Assembly (NCBI RefSeq): GCF_005576615.1
Contig: NZ_CP040330.1
Span: 2,542,001 to 2,606,000 of the forward strand
DNA length: 64,000 bases
Source: Natrinema versiforme
Lineage (GTDB): Archaea; Halobacteriota; Halobacteria; Halobacteriales; Natrialbaceae
Reading direction: 5' to 3'
Shown here: positions 18,664-27,452 of the stretch, in pieces
Layout: every line of letters starts with the position of its first letter
Numbering within the stretch: the first letter of the stretch is position 1
Program-made: the position numbers and the translations under genes
The notes under the pieces: model-generated
Seen by the model: the letters and a program-made list of their open reading frames with translations, nothing else
The model's database searches: none
What the model was told of the DNA's origin: nothing

Positions 18664-18801
18664 GTGTTGGAGGGCATACACGATATAGTTCCGAACTCTA
18701 GCATGTAATTCCATCGACGCCATGCGATCGAGACCGCGGGAATTGGGAGCCATCGGGATGCTCCACGACGAGACCGGCTCAGTGAGCGCCCGAGTCAGCA
18801 G

Positions 18802-20061
18802 TCACGCTCCTGATTCCCCGGCCACGGACGATGCGAGTGTCTGCCAGCCGCCCTGCACGGCCGCCCGCGCCCCTCGCGCTCCGAGCTGAAGCAGTCGGAC
18901 GACATGCGGTGCGACATCGCTCAGTTCGACCGGGGTCTCCGCACCGGTGACGTACTCGCGAGCGACGTACCGCGCGTAGTCGAGCCGGCCGCTCGAGGCC
19001 CACAGGTTCGACGCGAGTCCCTCGTCGATCCAGATCACTTTCCGCCCGACGGCGTACGACATCGGCGGGGTGACAGCACCTGTCAGGGCGAGGTCGCAGA
19101 GCAATGCCGGGAAGTCGACGCCCGCCCGAATCGCGAGGTCGATGTTGCCCCAGATCCGCGGGTTGATCTCCATGAGTTTCGGGTCGCCGTCGGCGTCGAG
19201 TTTGAACTCGACCTCGGCGACGCCGTGCCACTCGAGGTGCTCGAGCAGCCGGGTCGCGGAGTCGACGAGTTCCGGTTCGCGCGTCGATTCCGTGATGACC
19301 GCGCGCCCGCCCGAGCGGGGAAACGTCGACGTCCGATGGGCGGTGAACGCGACCCGGGGCTCGCCCTCGGCGAACAGCGCGTTCACGTCGTGGGTCTCGC
19401 CGGGGACGTATTCCTGGACGAGCGGCCAATCGCGCTCGATGTGCTGTGTGGACTCCCCGCTCGAGTCGTAGGCACTGCGGAGTTCCGCGGGCGACGTAAC
19501 ATACTGGACGCCGCTCGCACCGACGCCCTTGTTGTGCTTGATCACCGCGGGATAGTCGATTTCGGCCGCGATCTCCTCGAGTTCGGCCAGCGACCCGGGC
19601 CGATGGGTGTCAGGGGTCGGAATCCCGATATCGTCGGCGATCGAGAGCAGTCGCGCCTTGTCTTCGGTCGCGAGCAGGGTCTCGTACTCGACGGCGGGGA
19701 TCGAGAGGTCGGACGCGAACCGGTCACGGAACCGCAGTACCGAAATGGTCGTCACGTGGTCGGTCGGCAAGAGCACGTCGACGTCGTACCGCGCCACCGT
19801 CGCCAGCAGGTCGGCCACGAACGCTCGTTCGTTCCGCTTCGGATCCGTATACACCGCAGTGTGGGTCGCGTACCTCGAGAAGAACGACTGTGCGATCCTG
19901 TGGTGGCTCGCGACGACCACCTCGTACTCGCGCTTCCCTAACGTCCGGGCGATCGCGAGCGCCGGTTTGCGCTGGGCCGCAGTCACGAGTACCGTCACCT
20001 CTTCAGTCTCCGATTCCGGTCGCTCCTGCCTCTGTGCGTGCTCTGGCGGTCTCTTCTCCAT
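18802..20061 (-). CDS. ATP-grasp carboxylate-amine ligase-like protein
   Basis: A 419-residue ATP-grasp enzyme, forming an acyl-phosphate and joining it to an amine or thiol. An N-terminal Rossmann-like PreATP domain (VTVLVTAAQRKPALAIARTL) is followed by the ATP-grasp core: YPAVIKHNKGVGASGVQYV, WPLVQEYVPGETHDVNALF and the Mg-binding LMEINPRIWGN. It resembles CarB-like ligases of unknown substrate found in archaeal surface or cofactor pathways. A promoter ggtattaatatcgg lies 30-40 bases upstream of the start. It stands alone. Confidence 0.88.
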   Translation of the reverse strand: MEKRPPEHAQRQERPESETEEVTVLVTAAQRKPALAIARTLGKREYEVVVASHHRIAQSFFSRYATHTAVYTDPKRNERAFVADLLATVARYDVDVLLPTDHVTTISVLRFRDRFASDLSIPAVEYETLLATEDKARLLSIADDIGIPTPDTHRPGSLAELEEIAAEIDYPAVIKHNKGVGASGVQYVTSPAELRSAYDSSGESTQHIERDWPLVQEYVPGETHDVNALFAEGEPRVAFTAHRTSTFPRSGGRAVITESTREPELVDSATRLLEHLEWHGVAEVEFKLDADGDPKLMEINPRIWGNIDLAIRAGVDFPALLCDLALTGAVTPPMSYAVGRKVIWIDEGLASNLWASSGRLDYARYVAREYVTGAETPVELSDVAPHVVRLLQLGARGARAAVQGGWQTLASSVAGESGA

Positions 20062-20287
20062 CGATCTTCCCCGACACCCTTCCGATATTAATACCTAAGC
20101 ACGTAGACAGGAGTTGATACGTATTACGGCGCTGTCTCGTTCTGCACCGCCGACTCCTTCGCTGCCTTCGGAGAGATTATTCCCGATATCGAGACGGAAA
20201 TAACGTATGCCACGGATGTTGTCACGGGAATTACCGACATGCTGTCGAACTGGAGGCAGATGCCATCGCGTTCCGACGCTCGAGAAC

Positions 20288-20407
20288 CTATAGCGGGCCC
20301 TCCCGCGAGTTCCGGACGGCGCGCGTACACTCTGGGCAGAGCCGACGGAGTGCGCCGACGTGATCACCACAGCGTTCGCACTTGTCGGATTCGACGAGGC
20401 GGGTCAT
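20288..20407 (-). CDS. 39-residue zinc-finger microprotein
   Basis: MTRLVESDKCERCGDHVGAL then RRLCPECTRAV and a short tail. Two knuckles, CERCG and CPEC, spaced 10 residues apart, make one zinc-binding site. It is below usual gene-calling length but has a clear ATG-to-TAG frame with haloarchaeal codon use. Haloarchaeal zinc-finger microproteins of this size are known to be expressed and to affect biofilm or stress traits; the role of this one is unknown. Confidence 0.65.
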   Translation of the reverse strand: MTRLVESDKCERCGDHVGALRRLCPECTRAVRNSREGPL

Positions 20408-20506
20408 CGTGAACCACCGTCCGTTCGATCAGTTCCCGGCTGTAGTGATCGATTGTTTCGTCGGAAGATAGAAGATACTTGATTAGGATAATATATGTAA
20501 GATAAT

Positions 20507-20674
20507 ATGGGAAATCGAGAAGCACGCCAGAAGGATCTAATCTTGATGGCCTTCGCAATACAGATGACTGCGTTTGCAGCAGTGATACCGCAATTGGTTC
20601 TGCTGGCCTTTGTTGGCGGAATAATTACGATTTCCGTGGTGATCACCGAGATCAGCCGACGACTAAGCGAATAG
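20507..20674 (+). CDS. 55-residue two-segment membrane protein
   Basis: After a charged start (MGNREARQKDL) come two hydrophobic segments, LMAFAIQMTAFAAVIP and LVLLAFVGGIITISVVIT, then a polar tail with ISRRLSE. Base composition is lower in GC than its neighbours and the upstream 30 bases are very AT-rich (gataatatatg region), which could be its promoter. No family is recognised; the lower GC may point to recent gain or just to the hydrophobic codon set. Confidence 0.6.
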   Translation: MGNREARQKDLILMAFAIQMTAFAAVIPQLVLLAFVGGIITISVVITEISRRLSE

Positions 20675-20851
20675 AGTAATCGACAAATCCCGCTCGAGGG
20701 CAGTCCACCGTGACGTGGTGGGTCCGCAACCCGTTCCGAACTGGTATCAGATTTCGGCCTCCGTCTTCCGAACGCCGAAAAGGCTGAAAAGCCGACTATC
20801 GATACCTCTACTGGAGAATGAGGATTAGTCGAGAATCGGGCCGTTTGTGAG

Positions 20852-20926
20852 TGGGCGCTACAGGATTTGAACCCGTGACAGCTTGGTCCGAAGCCAAGTA
20901 CTCTGTCCAGACTGAGCTAAGCGCCC
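20852..20926 (-). tRNA. tRNA-Arg (anticodon UCG)
   Basis: A 75-base cloverleaf on the minus strand. Acceptor GGGCGCT pairs with AGCGCCC (discriminator A at 20852); the anticodon arm is CTTGG-CTTCGGA-CCAAG, giving anticodon TCG, which reads CGA and related arginine codons; the T arm has GGGTTTGAATCC. No intron is visible and CCA is not encoded. It is flanked by about 150 bases on each side without genes. Confidence 0.95.
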
Positions 20927-21075
20927 GCACCGCTTTGTTCCGGCCGGTTCCGTATAAGTCACTCGATTTTCACCGATTCCGACAGGGAACGACACACTCA
21001 CCCGTCGTGAATTCTCACCCGATGACAATCGCCGCCGGGGGTCTTTGTTATGTAGTCTCAACGTCTAGGTAAGTC

Positions 21076-21258
21076 ATGACGGAAACCGAATCCCCCGTTC
21101 CAGACGAGGCCCAGACCGGCGCGACACCGCTCGAGTTGCTCTCGGACGACGATGGCTCTTGGACCGCCGTCCCCGCGGACGCGAGCGGTGACGAGCGGGT
21201 GAGCAAGTGGCTCGAGATCGAGGACGACGTGCTCTGCGATCTCGAGGAGTGGCGCTGA
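21076..21258 (+). CDS. Small haloarchaeal acidic protein
   Basis: A 60-residue very acidic protein (MTETESPVPDEAQTGATPLE, then LLSDDDGSWTAVPADASGDE, then a tail with WLEIEDDVLCDLEEWR). One cysteine, no motif. Composition and codon use fit a real gene, and it lies between tRNA-Arg and the lipid prenyltransferase. The core LLSDDDGSWTAVP recurs, from memory, in other small haloarchaeal proteins; the function is unknown. Confidence 0.75.
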   Translation: MTETESPVPDEAQTGATPLELLSDDDGSWTAVPADASGDERVSKWLEIEDDVLCDLEEWR

Positions 21259-21427
21259 GACGCCGATCGGCGGTGGCGGCGGCGAGACCAGTTGCCGTCT
21301 CTATCTCTCCTCGAGCAGCCGCCCTCGTCCCCAGAGCTGAGGACGCGGATCGAACAGTCCGCGACTAGTCTACACGACCCGACAGCGGACCGCACCGTTT
21401 AACCAGCCCGCATGACCACTGCCGCGT

Positions 21428-22282
21428 ATGACAGTCGGGGAGACGGGTCGCGGGTTGCTCGAGTTGACGCGGCCGGTGAACGTGATCGCGGCGGGCGTGC
21501 TGACGTTCATCGGCGCGTTCGTCGCGGGCGGGGTGGCCGAGAAGCCGGTCGCGGTCGCCGCGGCGGTCGGAGCGACGGCGCTGGCGGTCGGCGCGGGGAA
21601 CGCGATCAACGACTACTTCGATCGGGAGATCGACCGGATCAATCAGCCCGAGCGGGCGATCCCGCGCGGTGCGGTGAGCCCGCGCGGCGCGCTCGTGTTC
21701 AGTATCGTTCTCTTCGCGGGTGCGGTCGCGCTCGCACTCACGCTCCCCCGGTTGGCGATCGGAATCGCGGCGGTCAATCTCCTCGCGCTGATCGCGTACA
21801 CCGAACTCTTCAAGGGGCTTCCGGGTCTCGGCAACGCGCTCGTCGCCTACCTCGTCGGCAGCACGTTCCTCTTCGGTGCCGCGGCGGTCGACGAGATCGG
21901 GCCGGCGGTCGTGCTCTTCGTGCTCGCGGCGATCGCGACGCTGACCCGAGAGATCATCAAGGACGTCGAGGACATCGAGGGCGACCGAGAGGAGGGGCTG
22001 CACACGCTTCCGATCGCGATCGGGGAGCGCCGAGCGCTGGTCGTCGCCGCCGTTCTCCTCGTCGCGGCCGTCGTCGCGAGCCCAGTCCCGTACCTCCTCG
22101 GAGAGTTCGGGATCGCCTATCTGCTGGTCGTCGCCCCCGCCGACGCGGTCATGCTCGCCGCGGCCTACGAGAGCTTCGAGGAGCCGACTGTCGGCCAATC
22201 GCGGCTCAAGTACGGGATGTTCCTCGCCGCGCTGGCGTTTATCGTCGGGCGTGCCGCCCTCGAGCTACCGGGTGTGACGTAG
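21428..22282 (+). CDS. Geranylgeranylglycerol-phosphate geranylgeranyltransferase (UbiA family)
   Basis: Membrane enzyme that adds the second geranylgeranyl chain to geranylgeranylglyceryl phosphate in archaeal ether-lipid synthesis. The 284-residue protein has about eight membrane segments, the first aspartate motif NDYFDREIDRINQPERAIPRG (20 or so residues, NDxxDxxxD) and the second DVEDIEGDREEG. Length and the start MTVGETGRGLLELTRPVNVI fit the archaeal DGGGP synthase branch well. It is on the same strand as the RecA-like gene but probably separately transcribed. Confidence 0.92.
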   Translation: MTVGETGRGLLELTRPVNVIAAGVLTFIGAFVAGGVAEKPVAVAAAVGATALAVGAGNAINDYFDREIDRINQPERAIPRGAVSPRGALVFSIVLFAGAVALALTLPRLAIGIAAVNLLALIAYTELFKGLPGLGNALVAYLVGSTFLFGAAAVDEIGPAVVLFVLAAIATLTREIIKDVEDIEGDREEGLHTLPIAIGERRALVVAAVLLVAAVVASPVPYLLGEFGIAYLLVVAPADAVMLAAAYESFEEPTVGQSRLKYGMFLAALAFIVGRAALELPGVT

Positions 22283-22460
22283 CGGGCAAGAGCGGCGGTA
22301 CCGGCCGACTGACGGCCGTCGCGGGAGCGAACGTAACCAGTGGGATTTATAATCAAAAGTACTATAAGCCGCTTCGCGTATTTTCATACAACACGCCGGA
22401 CCGGAGTGGGATGCGGTATCAGCAACGGTCGTCGCCACGGCGATGGATGTGAGTATCCAT

Positions 22461-23093
22461 ATGTATGACCTCGCAGATGTCCTGCCGGACACCGAACTCG
22501 ACCCGGGGACGAACGTACTCGTTGCGGGTCCGCCGCTGACGGGGAAACGACGGATCGCCTTCGATATCCTCGGGAGCGGCGCGAACCGCGGCGACGGCTC
22601 GATCGTCGTCACCACGAAAGACAGCGCCGACACGGTTCTCGAGAGCTTCGGCGATCACGTCGACGAGGGCGTCGAGCCGGATATCGGCGTCGTCGACTGT
22701 GTCACGAAACAACGCGGTATCGGGACGGTCGACGATGACCCCCGGATCAAGTACGCCTCCTCGCCCGTCGACATGACCGGGATCGGGATCAAGCTCTCGG
22801 AGTTCCTCCAGGAGTTCTACGAGACCCGCGGGCTCACCGAGAACCGTGTGCTCTTACACTCCGTCTCGACGCTCCTGATGTACTCCGATCTCCAGACCGT
22901 CTTCCGGTTCCTCCACGTCTTCACGGGCCGGATCCAGAGCGCCGACGCGCTGGGCGTCTACGTCATCGATTCGACGGCCCACGACGACCAGACGATGAAC
23001 ACGCTCAAGCAGCTCTTCGACGCCGTCGTCGAAGTCGAGGAGACGGCCGACGGCGAGGAGCCCGAGATCCGGACTGCCGGCCTCTCGGTATAG
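22461..23093 (+). CDS. RecA/KaiC-like ATPase family protein, unknown function
   Basis: A 210-residue protein with a P-loop-like GPPLTGKRRIAFD near residue 24, a following strand IVVTTKDSADTVL and the pattern of the RecA-superfamily (KaiC/GvpD) small haloarchaeal ATPases. The Walker A deviates (GKRR instead of GKS/T). I prefer the ATG at 22461 over the in-frame ATG at 22443, since ggatgtga lies eight bases upstream and would serve as ribosome binding site. TATA-like atttataatc lies near 22345. These proteins are often near signal-transduction genes; none are seen here. Confidence 0.82.
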   Translation: MYDLADVLPDTELDPGTNVLVAGPPLTGKRRIAFDILGSGANRGDGSIVVTTKDSADTVLESFGDHVDEGVEPDIGVVDCVTKQRGIGTVDDDPRIKYASSPVDMTGIGIKLSEFLQEFYETRGLTENRVLLHSVSTLLMYSDLQTVFRFLHVFTGRIQSADALGVYVIDSTAHDDQTMNTLKQLFDAVVEVEETADGEEPEIRTAGLSV

Positions 23094-23277
23094 ACAGTCC
23101 GAGTCTGGAGCCGACGACCCACACACAGCACACACAGCCGCCGCTGAGCGAGGACTCAGGGCGGTCTCGGCACGCCGGCGCATGGCCACAGCGAATATCG
23201 TCTCGAAGTCATCGACTATCCGAACCGACCGTTCCACGACCCCGAGACGTTTACTCCTCGAGCCCCTATCTCCGCGT

Positions 23278-23688
23278 ATGCCAGTCGAATCCGCGGACGA
23301 ACTCGAGGCGATACTGGAGTACGAGACGATCGCCGTCGTCGGCTGCTCGAGCACGCCCGGCAAGGCGGCCCACGACGTGCCGAAGTACCTGCTCGATCAC
23401 GGCTACGACGTGATTCCGGTCAACCCCTTCGCGGACGAGATCTTCGGCCGGGAGGTCTACGATTCCCTCGCGGACGTCGCGGAGGAAATCGATGTCGTCT
23501 GTATCTTCCGACCGAGTGACGAAGTCGGCGGGATCGTCGACGCGGCCCTCGAGCGCGACGACGTGAGCGTCATCTGGACCCAGCAGGGCATCCGCGACGA
23601 CAAGGCGGCGGCCCGCGCGGAAAGCGACGGCCGAACCGTCGTACAGGACCGGTGTATGAAGGTCCAACACCGACGGCTTGCGGCGTAA
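23278..23688 (+). CDS. CoA-binding domain protein (YccU type)
   Basis: A 136-residue CoA-binding domain of Rossmann fold: IAVVGCSSTPGKAAHDVPKYL (first strand and glycine loop), VIPVNPFADEIFGREVY, then DVVCIFRPSDEVGGIV and WTQQGIRDDKAA, ending with RCMKVQH. This matches the single-domain YccU-like group related to the CoA-binding domain of succinyl-CoA synthetase alpha. Its role is unknown. It starts at ATG 23278; a longer in-frame extension lacks haloarchaeal composition. Confidence 0.88.
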   Translation: MPVESADELEAILEYETIAVVGCSSTPGKAAHDVPKYLLDHGYDVIPVNPFADEIFGREVYDSLADVAEEIDVVCIFRPSDEVGGIVDAALERDDVSVIWTQQGIRDDKAAARAESDGRTVVQDRCMKVQHRRLAA

Positions 23689-23721
23689 CGCGACGAGGGG
23701 ATACCGCGCTCCGACTCCCGA

Positions 23722-24864
23722 TCACGGTGCCGGGGTAGTCGCGCTCCGAAGTTCCGCGAGCGCGTCCTCGAGCGTCGTGTGCATCACGCCGTCGACGATC
23801 GACTCGAGGTGTCGCAGGCGGGTCGCCGTCCGAACGACCGGCTCGTCGGGGAGTTCGGCCACGGTTGCGGCCACGTCAGCCGTATCGACGGGAGCCTGTC
23901 GCTGATACTCCGAAACGCGCTCATCGACGTAGCGACGCGTCGAGCGCTCGTCGCCGGTCAGCCTCTCACGGATCTCCCGCTGCTCGGCCGGCGAGACGGT
24001 CTCGGCGACCGGAACCGAACAGATCGACTCGCAGTACCACGTCAACGCGCGAGCGGCGGCCGCGAGCAGCGCTTCGTTCGACCGCTCGAGCGAGTCGGCG
24101 AGCTCGGTCGCGGCGGCGTCGATTTCGGCTCGCCGGCGGGCCACGAGTGCCTCGAGTCTGTCGGGAACGTCGGACGCGAGGACGGCCTCGACCAGCGCCT
24201 CGGTCGAGTCGTACTCGTCGGGATCGCCGTCGAAGCAGACGAGCGGGAGCGTCGCGACGCCGTTCTCGACGTCTTCCGGCAGATCCGCGAGGTCGTCGAT
24301 GACGGTCAGGACGAACAGGCCGTCCGTCGCGATCGTTCGGAGATGCTCGAGTTGGGCGTCGGAGTAGCGGCCGGTGGTCGCGACGAGCCGTACCGCGAGG
24401 TCGCCCCAGATGCTCCCGCGCGCTTCGACGCGTGCGATCGCGTCGTCGACGGACGCCGTCGCGGCGTCGAACTCCTCCTCGGCGAGCTGGCCCGCGCCGA
24501 TGTCGCGGACGGTCTCGAGGACCGGGCGCAGATCGGCATCGTCCGGGACCTCGCTGACGGCCTCGACGACGTTCGTGTAGACGATATCACCGAGCGAGAC
24601 GTGCTCGTTCAGGCGTCGCTTTCGGTCCGTGTCCCACTCGTCGGCCTGGTCGATGGCGTCGTCGTGGAGCGCGCTCGTCACGAAGAGATCGGTCGGGATC
24701 GAGCCGAGCGTTTTGGCGAGGGCATCGTCGTCGGTCTCGAGGACCGTAAAGAAGTACGTGAACGCACCGAGTAGTCCGCCCTGATCGGCGTAGGCGTCGG
24801 CTTTCGTCCGGAGGGCGGGCGGCAGGTCGGCTTCCGAGGAGAGGGCATCCGACAACCGGCTCAT
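23722..24864 (-). CDS. Divergent isoprenyl-diphosphate-synthase-like protein
   Basis: A 380-residue helical protein. The first aspartate motif is in ALHDDAIDQADEWD (DDAID fits DDxxD) and the second in VLTVIDDLADLPEDVENG (DDLAD fits DDxxD), the two Mg-diphosphate-binding sites of trans-prenyl synthases. The rest, especially the C-terminal 150 residues, shows little of the family pattern. I start at ATG 24864, since cattaaatttcc on this strand lies about 25 bases ahead, fitting a leaderless transcript; GTG at 24870 is the alternative. It could be an active prenyl synthase with unusual product, or a regulatory subunit. Confidence 0.72.
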   Translation of the reverse strand: MSRLSDALSSEADLPPALRTKADAYADQGGLLGAFTYFFTVLETDDDALAKTLGSIPTDLFVTSALHDDAIDQADEWDTDRKRRLNEHVSLGDIVYTNVVEAVSEVPDDADLRPVLETVRDIGAGQLAEEEFDAATASVDDAIARVEARGSIWGDLAVRLVATTGRYSDAQLEHLRTIATDGLFVLTVIDDLADLPEDVENGVATLPLVCFDGDPDEYDSTEALVEAVLASDVPDRLEALVARRRAEIDAAATELADSLERSNEALLAAAARALTWYCESICSVPVAETVSPAEQREIRERLTGDERSTRRYVDERVSEYQRQAPVDTADVAATVAELPDEPVVRTATRLRHLESIVDGVMHTTLEDALAELRSATTPAP

Positions 24865-24917
24865 ATCCACTCTGTTCGAGGAAATTTAATGAGTCTATTG
24901 GTACTCTCCCGCTCGGC

Positions 24918-25898
24918 CTACGACGTCCACTCCTCGAACGACCGGTAGATTCCCTTCGAGAGGTAGCGCTCGCTCGAGTCCGGAAAGAGCGTCACGACCG
25001 TCTCGTGGGGCACTTCGAGGTCGCCGTCGGCGATTTGCCGAGCAACTCGCTTCGCGGCCACGCTCGCGGCACCCGCACTCGAGGCCACCAGATGGCCCTC
25101 CTCGCGGGCGAGGCGTTTGAGTTCGTCGTGGGCGTCGCGGTCCGAAATCGCGTCGACCGCGTCGACCAGTTCGGGCTCGAACAGTTCGTTGGTCGCGGTG
25201 TCGTGGGTGCCGATCCCTTCGGTCTTGTACTCGGCTTCCGCGCGCTCGTCCCCGAGGAGTTCGCCGTAGACCGATCCCTCGGGCTCGACCGCGACGATGT
25301 GGGTGTCGGGGTCCTGCTCGAGGGAGTAGCGGGCGAGTCCCATGAGCGTCCCCGCCGTTCCGCAGCCGGCGACGATTGCGCCAACCTGTCCGTCGAGTGC
25401 ACCGAAGATTTCGGGGGCGGTGGTCTCGTAGTGGGCCTCCGTGTTCAGCGGGTTCGAGAACTGCTGGGGGACGGCGGCGTCGTCGAGCTCCGCGGCGAGT
25501 TCGTGAGCGCGGTCGATAGCGCGGTCCATGCCGTCCTCCGTGGGCGTGTTGATGACCTCCGCGCCCAGCGCCGCCATCAACTGCTGTTTCTCCACGCTGA
25601 ACCGCTCCGGGACGACGAAGACGGCGTCCAAGCCCAGTTGCTCGGCCGCGACCGCCAGCCCGATCCCCGTGTTGCCCGCCGTCGGCTCGATGATCGTCCC
25701 CCCCTCGGAGACGTCGCCGCGCTCGAGCATCGCCTCGAGCATGTACCGGCCGATTCGGTCCTTGATGCTCCCGCCGGGGTTGAACGTCTCGAGTTTCGCG
25801 TAGATCGGCACCGTCTCGGGGCCGTCGTGGAGCCGAACGAGTGGCGTTCGACCGATCGTCTCGAGAACAGAATCCACTGGCTCCTCGTGGGTCGTCAT
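24918..25898 (-). CDS. cysK: PLP-dependent cysteine synthase
   Basis: Makes L-cysteine from O-acetylserine (or a phosphorylated serine in some archaea) and sulfide. The 326-residue protein has the PLP lysine in NPGGSIKDRIG (Lys46), the substrate loop PTAGNTGIG (72-80), the phosphate-binding GCGTAGTLMG and a C-terminal region with LFPDSSERYLSKG. It belongs to the CysK/CysM/CBS group; donor choice is not visible. It sits upstream of the prenyl-synthase-like gene, with separate promoters likely. Confidence 0.93.
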   Translation of the reverse strand: MTTHEEPVDSVLETIGRTPLVRLHDGPETVPIYAKLETFNPGGSIKDRIGRYMLEAMLERGDVSEGGTIIEPTAGNTGIGLAVAAEQLGLDAVFVVPERFSVEKQQLMAALGAEVINTPTEDGMDRAIDRAHELAAELDDAAVPQQFSNPLNTEAHYETTAPEIFGALDGQVGAIVAGCGTAGTLMGLARYSLEQDPDTHIVAVEPEGSVYGELLGDERAEAEYKTEGIGTHDTATNELFEPELVDAVDAISDRDAHDELKRLAREEGHLVASSAGAASVAAKRVARQIADGDLEVPHETVVTLFPDSSERYLSKGIYRSFEEWTS

Positions 25899-26000
25899 TG
25901 GTTCGGCAAAAGTTGCCCCCGTTGTTAGCTTTTATCCTGAGGAACCGACCGCAAGCCAAAAGGGAGATCGAACGCGGACGCGATCGCAGCCCACGCGGCG

Positions 26001-26345
26001 TTATTCTGCAGTCGTCTCGCCGGCGGTCGCGTCGGCCGCACCGTCCTCGCCGGTCGCCGACTCGTCGGCGCTTTCGGCGTCGCCCTCGCCCTCGAGTTCG
26101 GCTTCGTCGATCGCCGCCTCCGCGAGGATTTCCTCGCCGTCGATCCCCTGTTCCTCGGCCATCGCAAGCAGCAGTGCGCGCTGCTCGGTGAGCTGGTGGT
26201 CCATCCGCGTGACCGTCTCGTGGGTTTCGTCCATCTCCTCTTCCAGTCCGGTGATCCGCTGCTGGAGTTTCTGTACCTGCTTATACATCGCTTCGGCCCG
26301 ATCCGAGAGGCTCTGAATCTTCTTCGCAGTGCTGCCGAGTCCCAT
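26001..26345 (-). CDS. DUF5798-type coiled-coil haloarchaeal protein
   Basis: A 114-residue protein: a long coiled coil from about 5 to 70 (MYKQVQKLQQRITGLEEEMD, then LTEQRALLLAMAEEQGID) followed by an Ala/Glu/Gly-rich acidic tail. I recall this as the DUF5798 family, present across haloarchaea. No catalytic residues. A role as a small scaffold or adapter is a guess. It is monocistronic, divergent from the hsp20 gene. Confidence 0.8.
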   Translation of the reverse strand: MGLGSTAKKIQSLSDRAEAMYKQVQKLQQRITGLEEEMDETHETVTRMDHQLTEQRALLLAMAEEQGIDGEEILAEAAIDEAELEGEGDAESADESATGEDGAADATAGETTAE

Positions 26346-26483
26346 ACTCGAACGATGTGTCGGGTAACTAATGGGCCTTTTCCTCCCCTCGCTCGAGCGA
26401 GATAGTGTGGTACTATACCTCGTGATTCGTCAAATTTATTACGAACCGTGGACAATCATCTACTGAACTCGAGGTGATCAGCC

Positions 26484-26852
26484 ATGGTGCGAGCGAGCCC
26501 ACCGAGCACATGGATGCAAGGCCTCGACCTGCCGTCCCAACTGTTCGGAGACACCGGCGGTAACGACTACGAACTGTACGAGGAGGACGATGAGTTCGTC
26601 CTCACGATCGACATGCCGGGCTTCGAAACCGACGAGATCCAACTGGCGTGGGACGACGGCGTCCTGAACGTCGCCGCCGAACATGCGGACGAGGGCCGCG
26701 GTCGGAAGAAGACCTACCACCGTCGGTTCCGCTTCCCCAAGACGGTCGACGATGAGGAGATCAGCGCGGACTACACCAACGGCGTGCTCGAGGTCCGGCT
26801 GCCGACCGCCGAGTCGACCGCCCACGGGAAGGAAATCCCGCTCGAGAGCTAA
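26484..26852 (+). CDS. Hsp20/alpha-crystallin small heat-shock protein
   Basis: ATP-independent chaperone that holds unfolding proteins. The 122-residue protein has the alpha-crystallin domain: EFVLTIDMPGFETDEIQLAW, GVLNVAAEHADEG, RRFRFPKTVDDEEISADYTN and the closing GVLEVRLPT. The short C-terminal IPLES holds the I-x-L-like anchor. The start follows gaggtgat by seven bases, a good ribosome binding site, and aaatttatta lies about 50 bases upstream. Confidence 0.93.
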   Translation: MVRASPPSTWMQGLDLPSQLFGDTGGNDYELYEEDDEFVLTIDMPGFETDEIQLAWDDGVLNVAAEHADEGRGRKKTYHRRFRFPKTVDDEEISADYTNGVLEVRLPTAESTAHGKEIPLES

Positions 26853-27082
26853 CCGCTCTCTGAGTCGGCACACCCGAATCCCAGCATCGACACCGGCGAT
26901 GAATCGACCCCCGGCTCCAGCCGATGAATTGCCTCCCCGTCGGGAATCGATGGAGCTGTTCCGTTCCCTGTGTCGGCGATCTCGCGCTCCTCGCCGGTAC
27001 TCGAGTGGGTGTTCGTCTCCCCTATTCCGTCGGGCGATTCCGGAGGCGAAAGGCCCTTAAGGACCAGTCGCCTATGATGGGA

Positions 27083-27393
27083 TGGACTAGGTCGGGCAGT
27101 TTGGCCCTGCTCGTTACCCGCGCTATGGTCATCAGCGGGGACCGAACACCGCAGGCGTCCGGTCAGACCGACCGGGGCCTCGGGAGCCAACAGAGAAGCC
27201 TCGTCCGTCGGGGACAGCGGTCCGTGATGGCCGTCCGCAGGGACGACCCATCGCGGTTAGTCGGCGACAGCCCATCAGGCGCGGAAGCGAGCAGTGGACC
27301 GCCGGACACCTGTCGCTCGACGGGTCGCGGGGTGGAGAAGGCAACCGAGATTCCCCCGGTCGGAACGCCGGGCAATCGCGGTCGTCCGCATTC
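27083..27393 (+). ncRNA. Signal recognition particle 7S RNA
   Basis: About 310-base archaeal SRP RNA. The helix 8 signature is at 27273-27297: catcaggcgcGGAAGCGAGCAG, matching the GGAAGnnAGCAG core that binds Ffh/SRP54. The 5' region gtcgggcagtttggccctgc is the Alu-like part, and GGAC near the 5' end pairs with GTCC near 27384-27387, closing helix 1. The promoter element cccttaagg (27054-27062) lies 22-25 bases before the proposed start. The exact ends are estimates within a few bases. Confidence 0.88.
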
Positions 27394-27401
27394 ATACGGC
27401 A

Positions 27402-27452
27402 CGAAATTTTACTCTGTAGGCGCGCCTTCGCCGCGCCTTCGGTAAAATTTCG
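27402..27452. repeat. Large perfect-armed inverted repeat after SRP RNA
   Basis: Outer arms CGAAATTTTAC (27402-27412) and GTAAAATTTCG (27442-27452) are exact reverse complements over 11 bases; nested inside, GGCGCG (27419-27424) pairs with CGCGCC (27432-27437) around the loop CCTTCGC. It lies directly downstream of the SRP RNA and upstream of a low-information stretch rich in ttcgctcgct-like repeats. It could be a transcription terminator/processing hairpin or a mobile repeat sequence. Confidence 0.7.

Noticed and set aside
20124-20240. A 38-codon frame with a hydrophobic middle (MSVIPVTTSVAYVISVSISG)
   Set aside because: No promoter or ribosome site, and no acidic composition; too weak to call as a gene.
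20851-21072. A plus-strand frame beginning MGATGFEPVTAW
   Set aside because: Its start is the antisense of tRNA-Arg; such frames are a well-known artefact of tRNA genes.
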